Shown here: in pieces, positions 27,846-36,212 of the stretch
How positions within the stretch are numbered: the first letter of the stretch is position 1
Layout of the letters: every line of letters begins with the position of its first letter
Assembly (NCBI GenBank): GCA_029203145.1
Contig: CP119309.1
Coordinates: forward strand, 2,629,001-2,693,000
DNA length: 64,000 nucleotides
From: Candidatus Brevundimonas phytovorans
GTDB taxonomy: Bacteria > Pseudomonadota > Alphaproteobacteria > Caulobacterales > Caulobacteraceae
Reading direction: 5' to 3'
The notes under the pieces: model-generated
What the model was told of the DNA's origin: nothing
Database searches by the model: none
Seen by the model: only the letters and a program-made list of their open reading frames with translations
Made by a program: the position numbers and the translations under genes

Positions 27846-29711
27846 TCAGTCGTCCTCGCCCGCCTCGTCATCCTCAGGGATGGCGGGCATTTCCACCGCC
27901 GGCGCCAGGGTCTTGATGTCCTTGATCTCGGCGCCGGGGAAGGCCTGCATGATGGACACCACGAAGGGGTCCGCCTCGACCGCCGCACGGCGGGCGGAGC
28001 GGGCCTTTTTCTCGACCTCGATCAGGGTCTCGCCGCCGCCCTGGCCGTTGGCGGCGATCAGCCAGGTGCGGCCGGTCCATTCCTTGAGCCGCGAGGCCAG
28101 ACGCCGCGCCAGATCGACCGGCGAGCCCTGGGCGGGCTCATAGACGATGGCGCCCGGCTTGAACGACACCGGCCGGACATAGCGTTCGACGTCCATCTGC
28201 AGCGTGATTTCACGCTTTTCCCCGATCAGGGCGACCACGGCCTCGAAGGTCTGGGGATCAGGCAAGGCCGGCTGGGCCATGGGCCGCGGCGCCAGCATGG
28301 CCGAGGCGCCCCCGCCGCCTCCAGAGCCGCCGCCGCGCGGACCGCCCGCGCCGCCGCCCGGCAGGGTTCCGCCCGACTGGATGGCCTTCAGCGCCTCTTC
28401 CGGTCCCGGCAGGTCAGCGGCGTAGGCCAGACGCACGAGGGCCATTTCCACCGCATCCGCCGGGTTCGGCGCCCGCCGCACCTCATCCAGCGCCTTGAGC
28501 AGCATCTGCCAGGTGCGCGACAGGGTCCCGGCGGAAATCGCCGCGCCCATGGCGGCGAGTTTCTGCGCCTGATCATTGGGCAGGCGGGTGGCGTTCGGGC
28601 CCAGCATCTTGGCGACCGAGGCCGCGTGGCAATGCTCCAGCAGGTCGTTCGTCACCTGCACCGGATCGGCGCCATAGCCGTAAAGGGTGCGGAAATTCTC
28701 CAACGCCTCGGCCGTGCGCCCAGCCATGACGGATTCGAACAGGGCGATGGTCTGGGTCCGGTCGGCCAGGCCCAGCATGTCGCGCACGGTCGCGGTCTGC
28801 ACCGTCGCGCCGCTCTCGGCCTGAACCAGGGCCTGGTCCAGCAGGCTGAGGCCGTCGCGGACCGAGCCTTCGGCCGCGCGCGAAATCAGCGCCAGCGCCT
28901 CCTGCTCGATCTTCATGCCCTCGCGTTCGGCGATGCGGCCCAGATGGCCGACCAGGACCTCGGGCTCGACGCGACGCAGGTCGAAGCGCTGGCAGCGGCT
29001 GAGGATCGTCACCGGAACCTTGCGGATCTCGGTGGTGGCGAAGATGAATTTGGCGTGGGGCGGCGGTTCTTCCAGCGTCTTCAGCAGGGCGTTGAACGCC
29101 TGCGTCGACAGCATATGGACCTCGTCGAGGACATAGACCTTGTAGCGAGCCTCGACCGGGGCGTAGCGGACGCTCTCGAGGATGTCGCGGATATCGTTGA
29201 CGCCCGTGTGCGAGGCGGCGTCCATCTCCATGACGTCCATGTGCTGGCCGGCCATGATCGAGGCGTCGTGACGACCGTGCGCCGTCAGGCTCAGCGACGG
29301 CTTGTCGATGACGTCGGTTTCGTTGTTCAGGGCGCGGGCCAGCAGGCGGGCGGTCGTCGTCTTGCCGACGCCCCGCACCCCGGTCAGCATGAAGGCGTGG
29401 GCGATGCGGCCCGTAGCGAAGGCGTTGGTCAGGGTCCTGACCATGGCCTCCTGGCCGATCAGGTCCTCGAAGGTGCGCGGGCGGTATTTGCGCGCCAGAA
29501 CCTTGTAGGCGCCGTCGTCGGCGGGCTCGTCCGCAAAGGGCTCGGCCTTGGCGGGCGCGGTGGCAGGCGTCGGAGCGGGCGCGGCGACGGGCGCCGCTAC
29601 AGGTTCAGGCGCAGCAGCAGGCGCGCCGAACATGTCGTCGGTGTTCTCGTCCCGCTCGGGAACGTCCTCCTCCCAGGGAGGGCCATCAAGACTCGGATCG
29701 ACGTCGCTCAT
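27846..29711 (-). CDS. dnaX: DNA polymerase III subunit tau/gamma
   Basis: Clamp-loader ATPase and replisome organiser, 621 residues. A Pro/Ala-rich N-terminal extension of about 65 residues precedes the AAA+ domain: Walker A GVRGVGKT at 111-118, DEVH at 196-199, sensor SRC at 238-240. The C-terminal tau region binds the polymerase and helicase. A Gly-rich linker lies around 455-475. The four-Cys zinc module that normally follows Walker A is absent: residues 128-160 contain no cysteine. The 18-base gap from the nitroreductase stop codon makes the two genes convergent. Confidence 0.97.
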   Translation of the reverse strand: MSDVDPSLDGPPWEEDVPERDENTDDMFGAPAAAPEPVAAPVAAPAPTPATAPAKAEPFADEPADDGAYKVLARKYRPRTFEDLIGQEAMVRTLTNAFATGRIAHAFMLTGVRGVGKTTTARLLARALNNETDVIDKPSLSLTAHGRHDASIMAGQHMDVMEMDAASHTGVNDIRDILESVRYAPVEARYKVYVLDEVHMLSTQAFNALLKTLEEPPPHAKFIFATTEIRKVPVTILSRCQRFDLRRVEPEVLVGHLGRIAEREGMKIEQEALALISRAAEGSVRDGLSLLDQALVQAESGATVQTATVRDMLGLADRTQTIALFESVMAGRTAEALENFRTLYGYGADPVQVTNDLLEHCHAASVAKMLGPNATRLPNDQAQKLAAMGAAISAGTLSRTWQMLLKALDEVRRAPNPADAVEMALVRLAYAADLPGPEEALKAIQSGGTLPGGGAGGPRGGGSGGGGGASAMLAPRPMAQPALPDPQTFEAVVALIGEKREITLQMDVERYVRPVSFKPGAIVYEPAQGSPVDLARRLASRLKEWTGRTWLIAANGQGGGETLIEVEKKARSARRAAVEADPFVVSIMQAFPGAEIKDIKTLAPAVEMPAIPEDDEAGEDD

Positions 29712-29767
29712 GATCCTGTCTTAGCGCGAGAGGGCGCGGTCGCGCACCCCCTCGCGAGAGACGGAGC

Positions 29768-30169
29768 TCAGAGATCGGTGGGCAGACGGCCGCCGTTGTC
29801 ACGGATCTTCTGAATCACCTGGGCGTGCAGCCAGATGTTCATCGAGGCGCTGTCGGACTTGTCGCCGGTATAGCCCAGCTCGTCGGCCAGTTCCTTGCGC
29901 TCGGCCAGCGAGGATTCCAGCCCGACCAGCTTCATCAGATCGACGATGGAGGTGCGCCAGTTCAGCTTCTGCGCCTTCTGGTCGTTCATGAAGTCGAGGA
30001 TGCCGGCGACATCGACCTCGGGCGCGGGTTGGGGCGCGGTGGCGGCGGCCGCCGTGACCTGGGGCTGGACAGGCGTCGCGGTCGGCGCGGGCGCCGCTGG
30101 GGCGGCGGGAGCCGCCTCTTCCTTCTTCTTCTTGAAGATGCCGCCGAGGATGGACCCGAGAACGCTCAT
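29768..30169 (-). CDS. DUF3597 family protein
   Basis: A 133-residue protein. N-terminal MSVLGSILGGIFKKKKEE, a long Ala/Pro linker (about 19-50), then a compact C-terminal domain (VDVAGILDFMNDQKAQKLNWRTSIVDLMKLVGLESSLAERKELADELGYTGD, in part) typical of DUF3597. Function is unknown; the fold is a small helical module with resemblance to peptidoglycan-binding-type helices. Its gene is monocistronic, 56 bases upstream of dnaX on the same strand. Confidence 0.9.
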   Translation of the reverse strand: MSVLGSILGGIFKKKKEEAAPAAPAAPAPTATPVQPQVTAAAATAPQPAPEVDVAGILDFMNDQKAQKLNWRTSIVDLMKLVGLESSLAERKELADELGYTGDKSDSASMNIWLHAQVIQKIRDNGGRLPTDL

Positions 30170-30329
30170 TCGCCTGCTCCTGAAAGTGAAGACCTTTCAG
30201 CGGGTCAGGGCGATTCCGGTTCCGCGACGCTTGCGAGACGCCGCCAAGAACCGCGAAGCCGTTAAACGACCATTGTTCAGTGAAGCGTCCCTGCTACGAT
30301 CACATCGATCGCTAACCGGGGGGACGACC

Positions 30330-30935
30330 GTGAAGAACAAAACCATCACAAGCCTTATCGCCGCGGCCTCGCTGATCGCCGGCCCGGCGACGGCCGAGCC
30401 GATCCAGTCGTTTGTCGACGTCTGCCTGAGCACCAATGGCGAGCCCCCGGCCGTCGCGGCCGCCGCCGAGACTGGCGGATGGTTCAAGATGCCTGCCGAG
30501 GTCGCCGACGACATGGGCGAGGATTTTCGGGACCCGGCCGCCTACATCAACTTCGACCCGAACAAGTTGAAGGCCGGCGCCCCCATCGGGCCGATCGAAG
30601 TGCTGATGACCGGCTGGGGCGACGGAAAGGCCATCATGGAGATCGATGGACTCAGACTCGATTTCTGCGGACTGATTTCGCCGGAGGCCGACAGCCAAAC
30701 GCTCAATCGGGACATGACGACCCGCCTGGGTTTTTCGCCCATCACCCGCGACGACATGACTTTTTGGCTGTTTTCGCGCCGGTCCGGCGCCTTCGTGTCT
30801 GAAGCCGCCCTCATCGATATCGAGGACAACAACCTAGTCGAGGCGGTTCGAAAACGAAAGCTCTACGCTCTCTACATCATCGCACAGGACGACATGGCCG
30901 GCCTGGTCCTCGGCGCAATTCGACCGGCTCTTTAA
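30330..30935 (+). CDS. Secreted protein of unknown function
   Basis: 201 residues, GTG start after GGGGGGACGACC. It has a clear signal peptide (VKNKTITSLIAAASLIAGPATA) and a mature domain with two cysteines (DVCLSTNG and LDFCGLI), which could form a disulfide, and a segment AIMEIDGLRLDFCGLISP. The mature part has lower GC and a more even codon mix than its neighbours, mild evidence of later acquisition. I recognise no family. It lies between DUF3597 (divergent) and the SRP RNA (convergent). Confidence 0.75.
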   Translation: MKNKTITSLIAAASLIAGPATAEPIQSFVDVCLSTNGEPPAVAAAAETGGWFKMPAEVADDMGEDFRDPAAYINFDPNKLKAGAPIGPIEVLMTGWGDGKAIMEIDGLRLDFCGLISPEADSQTLNRDMTTRLGFSPITRDDMTFWLFSRRSGAFVSEAALIDIEDNNLVEAVRKRKLYALYIIAQDDMAGLVLGAIRPAL

Positions 30936-30967
30936 GCCGGCTGGGGATATCGACTTGGGAGGGAAAA

Positions 30968-31060
30968 GGTGGAGACCGCGACCCAAAGGTGAATTCGTTG
31001 TGGCTGCTGCCTTCCGGCCCTGACCAGGTTGGCGAAGCCTTCGCCCGCGATCTCCGAGGA
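30968..31060 (-). ncRNA. ffs: Signal recognition particle RNA (4.5S, small bacterial type)
   Basis: The minus strand contains the universally conserved SRP core: GGTCAGG-GCCGGAAGGCAGCAGCC (the GGAAG tetraloop region and symmetric loop). The ends pair as GGAGATCGCG with CGCGGTCTCC, closing a rod of about 93 nucleotides. It targets membrane and secreted proteins with Ffh. Confidence 0.95.
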
Positions 31061-31063
31061 GGG

Positions 31064-31091
31064 ATATGACGGGTGGCGGCGTCGGAATCAA
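31064..31091 (-). promoter_or_regulatory. Predicted promoter of the SRP RNA gene
   Basis: Minus-strand TTGATT (31091-31086) and TCATAT (31069-31064) are separated by 16 bases. A start about 7 bases downstream of the -10 would lie at 31057, right at the inferred 5' end of ffs. Confidence 0.5.
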
Positions 31092-31144
31092 GAGGTCTAA
31101 GCAAGACCCCTCCCCGCGTCGTCTTGTCGGGGGTATGAAGCGCC

Positions 31145-32068
31145 ATGCCCCATACCAACGTCTTCTCCGGCAATCCGCTCGACCGCTCGGGCGACCTTCG
31201 CAACGACGCCGCCTGGCTGGGCGAGCAGGAAGCCAATCCCGAGGCCCTGGCCATGGTGCTGTGGGAGGGGCGGCCCCTGGTCGAGGATCATGAGGGCGGG
31301 CAGCGGCTGGTCTGGCTGTCGCTGGGCCACGGCCGTGATCTGGTCCCCGACCGCGACATCTTCCTGGGCCTTTGGAAGGGGGCGCCGGTCTTCGCCATCG
31401 AGTTCGAGGGTTCGATCGACCCGACCAGCGGTCCCGCCGGCGGCCTGGGTCAGTTTCTCGAGATGCGCGCGGCCGCCGCCGCCCTGCCGGAAGCCGATGT
31501 CGCCATCGCCGGCACGGCCAAGAGCCTGTTCGACTGGCGTCGCCGTCACGGCTTCTGCGCCGCCTGCGGCAAGGCCACGGATCAGGCCTCGGGCGGCTGG
31601 CGGCGGGTCTGCGCAGCCTGCGGGGTCGAGCATTTCCCGCGCGTCGATCCGGTCGTCATCATGCTGCCGGTCTATAAGGGCGGCGCCGAACCGCGCTGCC
31701 TGCTGGGGCGTCAGGCCGCCTGGCCCGAGGGCCGGATGTCGGCCCTGGCCGGCTTCATGGAGCCCGGCGAATCCATCGAGGAGGCCTGCGCCCGCGAGGT
31801 GATGGAGGAGGCGGGGCTGACGGTGTCGAGCGTGGCCTATCACTCCAGCCAGCCCTGGCCCTTCCCGGCGCAACTGATGATCGGCCTGATCGCCGAGGTC
31901 ACGACCGAGGACGCCGCCCCCGATCAGACCGAGCTGGAAGCCGTGGCCTGGCTGACGCGGGCCGAGTGCCGGGCGGTGTTGGCGGGCACGCATGGGACGA
32001 TCCATGCGCCGCCGCCGTTCGCCATTGCCCGGCGGTTGCTGGAGACCTGGGCCAACGAGGCGGCGTAA
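31145..32068 (+). CDS. nudC: NADH pyrophosphatase / NAD-capped RNA decapping enzyme
   Basis: Hydrolyses NADH and removes NAD caps from RNA. The 307-residue protein has an N-terminal domain, a zinc ribbon (FCAACGK and CAACGVEHFP, two CxxC pairs at about 139-157), the Nudix box GFMEPGESIEEACAREVMEEAG, and the NudC hallmark SQPWPFPAQLM directly after. Everything needed for activity is present. Its promoter is presumably shared with the region divergent from ffs. Confidence 0.96.
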   Translation: MPHTNVFSGNPLDRSGDLRNDAAWLGEQEANPEALAMVLWEGRPLVEDHEGGQRLVWLSLGHGRDLVPDRDIFLGLWKGAPVFAIEFEGSIDPTSGPAGGLGQFLEMRAAAAALPEADVAIAGTAKSLFDWRRRHGFCAACGKATDQASGGWRRVCAACGVEHFPRVDPVVIMLPVYKGGAEPRCLLGRQAAWPEGRMSALAGFMEPGESIEEACAREVMEEAGLTVSSVAYHSSQPWPFPAQLMIGLIAEVTTEDAAPDQTELEAVAWLTRAECRAVLAGTHGTIHAPPPFAIARRLLETWANEAA

Positions 32069-32076
32069 GCCCTTCC

Positions 32077-32925
32077 TCAGCCGCCCTGGAGCGACGACCA
32101 GGTGCGAGCCGTGCCCGTGTCGGCGACCGGGACCACCACCCCTGCCGAAGCCGAAGCCGAAGCCGATGCCGCCGCCGTGCGCTCGGCCAGCCAGCGCAGG
32201 TTGGCGTCGGCCACCTCGGGCGGCAGGTCGCGGCGCAGGATCTGTTCGGCCTCGGCGGTCTTGCCTTGCAGGCCCAGCGACAGGGCCAGGTTCTGGCGCA
32301 CCTTCATCGTGGCGCCCGGCTGGGCGGCGGCGCGACGCAACAGGATTTCGGCCGAAGGCGCGTCGCCCTCCCCCATGCGGGCGATGGCGGCGTTGGTCAG
32401 GACATCGGGGTTGTCGGGAGACAGGCGCAGGGCCTCGGTCCACGCGGTCTTGGCGTCGTCGGGACGCCGCACCTGCTGATAGGCCACGCCCAGCAGCGAC
32501 AGGGGGCGCCAGTCGCGCGGCGCGGCGGCCTTGGCCTGCTCCAGCGCGGCGATGCCGTAGAAGGCCTGACCGCGCGCAATGTGGGCGCGGCCGACTTCCA
32601 GCATGGCCTCGACATTGGCGGGCTGAATGGTCAGCACGGCTTGCGCCGTCTCGGCGGCCTGATCGAACTGGCCGAGTTCACGCAGGGCCTGGGCCGTCTT
32701 GACCCCGGCGACCGGGTCCATCGGATTGATCTGTTGCTGCTGCGACCAGAAGACCGAGCGGCTGAGGGCGTCGGCGCGGTCATAGCTGGCGCGCGTCGCG
32801 GCGTCGGCGGCCTGGCGCGCAGGGGCCGACGCCGCTGCGGGGGCGGCGGTCTGGGCCTGAACGGCGCCCGACAGGCTCATAAGAGCCAGCGTCATGGTTG
32901 CGGCGGCGGCGGCGGTGCGCGACAT
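32077..32925 (-). CDS. Secreted TPR-repeat protein
   Basis: A 282-residue periplasmic protein. Signal peptide about 1-24 (AVQAQ cleavage region), then an Ala-rich linker and several tetratricopeptide repeats (about 70-240, e.g. ALRELGQFDQAAETAQAVLTIQPANVEAM, in part). The C-terminus has an Ala/Ser repeat (AAASASASASAG). It is of the TadD/Flp-like kind, but no pilus genes are nearby, so its partner is unknown. It ends 8 bases from the convergent nudC stop. Confidence 0.87.
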   Translation of the reverse strand: MSRTAAAAATMTLALMSLSGAVQAQTAAPAAASAPARQAADAATRASYDRADALSRSVFWSQQQQINPMDPVAGVKTAQALRELGQFDQAAETAQAVLTIQPANVEAMLEVGRAHIARGQAFYGIAALEQAKAAAPRDWRPLSLLGVAYQQVRRPDDAKTAWTEALRLSPDNPDVLTNAAIARMGEGDAPSAEILLRRAAAQPGATMKVRQNLALSLGLQGKTAEAEQILRRDLPPEVADANLRWLAERTAAASASASASAGVVVPVADTGTARTWSSLQGG

Positions 32926-32984
32926 GGAGAGGGTCCGGACGGTTTCCTGCGGCCACAGCGTCGCGCCTCCGGGTCAAGGTTTGG

Positions 32985-32999
32985 TTAATCGGCCTTTAA
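32985..32999. promoter_or_regulatory. Candidate CtrA binding site TTAA-N7-TTAA
   Basis: TTAA at 32985-32988, seven bases (TCGGCCT), TTAA at 32996-32999 exactly match the full CtrA consensus of Caulobacterales. It lies in the divergent gap between the TPR gene and the M17 aminopeptidase, 20 bases before the latter's ATG. Such a site near a start would usually repress. Confidence 0.6.
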
Positions 33000-33019
33000 G
33001 GGCCGGAAAGGCTCGCCCC

Positions 33020-34405
33020 ATGTCCGTCGCACACTCCGACCTGCTGATCGCCGCTTCCGACAGCGCCCGCCCGGTGCGCGTGGTCCCGCAGGGGCAGACC
33101 CTGACCGGCAAGTCGGCGGCCTGGGCCGAGGCCAACGGCTTCAGCGGCAAGGCGGGCCAGCTGCTGATCGTCCCCGGCGACGACGGCGCGGCGTCTGAGG
33201 TCCTGTTCGGCGCGGGCGAGACCTTTGAGCCGATGAGCGCGCGGTCGCTGCCGACCCGTCTGCCCGCCGGCGACTGGCGTCTCGACGGCGTCGAGGGCGA
33301 GGCGGCCCAGCAGGCGGCATTGGCCTTCGCCCTCGGCGGCTATCTGTTCGACCGCTACAAGGCCCGACCCGAGCGGGGGCGCGCCCGGCTGGTGGGGCCG
33401 GCGGGCCTCGACCTGACCGAGACCCTGAACATCGCCGCCGCCGCCGCCCTGGCCCGCGAGATGGTCGACACCCCCGCCGCCGACATGGGGCCGCTGCAGA
33501 TCGAGACCATCGCCCGCGAGATCGCGCAAGGCTCGGGCGCGACCCTGACCGTCACCACCGGCGACGCCCTGCTGGAGGATAACTACCCCGCCGTTCACGC
33601 CGTCGGTCGCGCCGCCGCCCCGCACCGCGCGCCGCGCGTGCTGGAGATCGGCTGGAAGCTGGATCAGACGGACCTGCCGCTGGTGGCTCTGGTCGGCAAG
33701 GGGGTGGTGTTCGACACCGGCGGTCTGGACCTCAAGCCCGCCGCCGGGATGCGCAACATGAAGAAGGACATGGGCGGTTCGGCCCATGCGCTCGCGCTGG
33801 GCCGTCTGATCATGCAGGCCGATCTGCCCGTGCGACTGGTGGTGCTGGTCGCCGCCGTCGAAAATGCGGTGTCCGCCGACGCCTTCCGTCCCGGCGATAT
33901 TCTGTCGAGCCGCAAGGGCCTGACCATCGAGATCGGCAACACCGACGCGGAGGGCCGCCTGATCCTGGCTGATGTCCTGACGCGGGCCAGCGAGCACAAC
34001 CCCGATCTGACGCTGGACTTCGCCACCCTGACCGGGGCGGCGCGCATGGCGCTCGGCCCCGAACTTCCGCCCCTCTATACCGACGACGAGGCCCTGGCCG
34101 AGGGCATCCTCAGCGCCGGGCGGGCGGTGGGCGATCCCCTGTGGCGGATGCCTTTGTGGGCCGGCTATCGCGCCTCGCTGGAGAGCGAGATCGCCGATGT
34201 CAGAAATGATTCCGCGGCCTGGGCCCAGGCCGGATCGGTGACGGCGGCCCTCTTCCTGCAAAAGTTCGCGCCGACCACGGGGTCGTGGGCCCACATGGAC
34301 ATCTTCGCCTGGAACCCGCGCGCCCGTCCCGGCCATCCTGAAGGCGGCGAGGCTCAGGCCCTGCGCGCCTGCTATCGCTATCTGCGCGACCGATTCGCCA
34401 AATAG
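33020..34405 (+). CDS. Leucyl aminopeptidase family protein (M17)
   Basis: A cytoplasmic dizinc aminopeptidase that removes N-terminal residues from peptides, 461 residues. It has the M17 signatures GKGVVFDTGGLDLKP (metal Lys and Asp) and NTDAEGRLILADVL. The N-terminal half is a divergent macro-like domain. ATG at 33020 fits the family; the open frame continues upstream past the CtrA-like site. The downstream NlpC/P60 gene starts 79 bases later on the same strand. Confidence 0.95.
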   Translation: MSVAHSDLLIAASDSARPVRVVPQGQTLTGKSAAWAEANGFSGKAGQLLIVPGDDGAASEVLFGAGETFEPMSARSLPTRLPAGDWRLDGVEGEAAQQAALAFALGGYLFDRYKARPERGRARLVGPAGLDLTETLNIAAAAALAREMVDTPAADMGPLQIETIAREIAQGSGATLTVTTGDALLEDNYPAVHAVGRAAAPHRAPRVLEIGWKLDQTDLPLVALVGKGVVFDTGGLDLKPAAGMRNMKKDMGGSAHALALGRLIMQADLPVRLVVLVAAVENAVSADAFRPGDILSSRKGLTIEIGNTDAEGRLILADVLTRASEHNPDLTLDFATLTGAARMALGPELPPLYTDDEALAEGILSAGRAVGDPLWRMPLWAGYRASLESEIADVRNDSAAWAQAGSVTAALFLQKFAPTTGSWAHMDIFAWNPRARPGHPEGGEAQALRACYRYLRDRFAK

Positions 34406-34451
34406 CCAAGGCTGTTAACGCCCGATTTGGCTTCGGCGTTTACAAACAGCG

Positions 34452-34467
34452 GTTCACCCGTGTGAAC
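34452..34467. promoter_or_regulatory. Short inverted repeat before the NlpC/P60 gene
   Basis: GTTCAC-CCGT-GTGAAC is a perfect 6+6 inverted repeat with a 4-base centre. It ends 17 bases before the TTG start, so it could be a hairpin in the leader or an operator. The binding protein is unknown. Confidence 0.35.
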
Positions 34468-34484
34468 ACCCGCCGAGTTCCTGT

Positions 34485-35288
34485 TTGTCCGACGCCCTCG
34501 ACCTGATCCCGCCCGGCGCGCCCCTGATCCTTCGGGACGGGGATCGCGTCGTGCTGGCTGAACAGGCGCTGGAAGGTCTGATGCGGGCCGAGGCCTATCG
34601 CCGGACCGAGGCCATGCATTGCCGGGTTCCGGTCGCGGACATCGTGTCGGACACCGAGCAGCGCACGGATCAACTGTTGTACGGCGAGGCCTTTGACGTT
34701 CTGCATCGTCAAGGCGACCGCGTCTGGGGCCGCGCGCGTCGCGACGGCGTGGTCGGCTGGGTGGCCCTCGACGCCCTGTCCCCCGGCGCGCCCCTGGCCC
34801 GCCGCCGCGTGGCCTCCGTCACCGCCGCCCTGCCGCTGAACGCCCTGGTGGGCGAGGCTGCCGAAGGACTGAGCGAGGCTGATCTTCAACCCGTCGGCGA
34901 TTTCGAGCGCGAGCCGGTCGCCGTGGCCGAACGCCTGCTGGGCCGCCCGCACGCCCTGGGCGCCCGCTCCTCGTTCGAGACCGATTGTTCGGGCCTGGTG
35001 CAACAGGCCCTGCTGGCCTGCGGTCTGCCCGGCCCGCGCCGCTCCGACGCCCAGGCCGATCTGGGGCGTCCCATCGCGCGAGACGCCGCCCAGCGCGGCG
35101 ACCTCGTCGTCTGGATGGCGCCGAACCGCGACCACGACTGGACCGGCCATTCGGCCATCATGGTCGACGCCGATCAGGTCATCCACGCGACCGGCGTGCG
35201 CGGCGGCGTGGTCATCGAAGCCCTGGCCGAGGTCGAGACCCGGCTGACCGGCGAGGGCTTCGCATCGGCCGTCTTCCGGCGGATCTAA
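34485..35288 (+). CDS. NlpC/P60 family hydrolase with SH3 domain
   Basis: A 267-residue protein. Two SH3-like segments (about 45-100 and 105-130, GRARRDGVVGWVALDAL) precede an NlpC/P60 domain with catalytic Cys near 168 (TDCSG), His near 222 (GHSAIMV) and a third polar residue near 234 (VIHATG). It resembles dipeptidyl-peptidase VI enzymes that cleave gamma-D-Glu-diaminopimelate in murein peptides; it has no signal peptide, so it may act on cytoplasmic recycled peptides. TTG start, no better ATG/GTG in frame, spacing to a ribosome-binding site is weak. Confidence 0.88.
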   Translation: MSDALDLIPPGAPLILRDGDRVVLAEQALEGLMRAEAYRRTEAMHCRVPVADIVSDTEQRTDQLLYGEAFDVLHRQGDRVWGRARRDGVVGWVALDALSPGAPLARRRVASVTAALPLNALVGEAAEGLSEADLQPVGDFEREPVAVAERLLGRPHALGARSSFETDCSGLVQQALLACGLPGPRRSDAQADLGRPIARDAAQRGDLVVWMAPNRDHDWTGHSAIMVDADQVIHATGVRGGVVIEALAEVETRLTGEGFASAVFRRI

Positions 35289-35294
35289 GTTCTC

Positions 35295-35470
35295 AATCCT
35301 CCCCTGCGCAGCGGGGGGAGGGGGACCATACGCAGTATGGTGGAGGGGGCGAGAGCAAAGCGCGCCGGATCACGGTGAACGCGGGGCGCTTCCAAGGTGT
35401 CCAAGGTTGCAGTTGTGGCCGCCCCCTCCACCGCTACGCGGTCCCCCTCCCCCGTTTCACGGGGGAGGAT
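35295..35470. repeat. Intergenic palindromic repeat, family B
   Basis: Arm 1 (about 35295-35352) carries ATCCTCCCC...GGGGGAGGGGGACC and TGGTGGAGGGGGCG. Arm 2 (about 35418-35470) is its reverse complement, GCCCCCTCCACC...GGTCCCCCTCCCCC then GGGGGAGGAT. The loop is about 65 bases. It separates the convergent NlpC/P60 and cytochrome c genes. Copies: 41209-41387 and (divergent) 48527-48665. Confidence 0.88.
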
Positions 35471-35489
35471 CAGAGGTTCCCAAACGCAG

Positions 35490-35515
35490 AAAAGGCGACC
35501 CGAAGGCCGCCTTTT
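35490..35515 (-). terminator. Rho-independent terminator of the cytochrome c gene
   Basis: Minus strand: AAAAGGCGGCC-TTCG-GGTCGCCTTTT, a stem of about 10 bp with one mismatch and a U-tract, 26 bases after the cytochrome stop. Confidence 0.75.
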
Positions 35516-35540
35516 CCCAATCAGTCGACGGTCGTCGCCC

Positions 35541-36212
35541 TTAGGCGGCGGGGGCCGCCGCAGGCGCTTCAGCCGCAGCTGCGCCTTCCGCCGGAGCGGC
35601 GGCGGCGTCAGCCGGAGCCGCGCCGTCAGCCGCCGGGGCCGCAGCGGCGCCCGGTTGGCGGGCCGGGTCCGAGGCCGGGATGGCGAAGCCGCCCGAGCCC
35701 TGCGTGCGCAGCCAGGCGATCAGGTTGATGCGGGTCTTCTCGTCGCGGATGCCGGCGAAGGACATCTTGGTGCCCGGGACGTAACGGCCCGGCGCGGTCA
35801 GGAAGGCGTCGATCTGGTCATAGCCCCAGGTCGGGGCCTCGGCCTTGTGCTTGGCCATAGCGTCCGAATAGGCGAAGCCGGCGCGGTGCATGACCGGGCC
35901 GCCGATGACGCCGTACAGGTTCGGACCGATCTTGTCGGCGCCGCCGTTGTGGGCGTCGTGGCAGGCCTGGCAGCGCGCGAAGGCGGCTTCACCAGCGGCC
36001 AGGTCGGCGGTCGGCAGGACCGTGCCCCAGTCGATCGGCAAGGCGGCCGGCTCGGCGCCCGCGGATTCTTCCGGCGCGTCCACGAAGTAGCCCATCTTTT
36101 CAGGCTGCTTGGTGTGATAGACCATGCCCGAAACTTGCTGGACCACCAGGATGACAAAGGCGGTGCCCAGGCACGCGCCCATAATCTTGTTCCACTTCAG
36201 ATCGCCGCTCAT
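35541..36212 (-). CDS. Membrane-anchored cytochrome c (CycM type)
   Basis: Electron carrier between bc1 and terminal oxidase, 223 residues. N-terminal membrane anchor at about 9-28, a single heme site CQACH at 81-85 and the axial Met near 150 (GTKMSFAG). This is the class I c552/CycM layout. The C-terminal 45 residues are an Ala/Pro tail (AAAAPAADGAAPADAAAAP) absent from shorter homologues. A terminator follows. Confidence 0.93.
   Translation of the reverse strand: MSGDLKWNKIMGACLGTAFVILVVQQVSGMVYHTKQPEKMGYFVDAPEESAGAEPAALPIDWGTVLPTADLAAGEAAFARCQACHDAHNGGADKIGPNLYGVIGGPVMHRAGFAYSDAMAKHKAEAPTWGYDQIDAFLTAPGRYVPGTKMSFAGIRDEKTRINLIAWLRTQGSGGFAIPASDPARQPGAAAAPAADGAAPADAAAAPAEGAAAAEAPAAAPAA

Noticed and set aside
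34399..34440. CtrA site after the M17 gene (single GTTAACG)
   Set aside because: Only one TTAAC half is present; the second half at seven-base spacing is missing.
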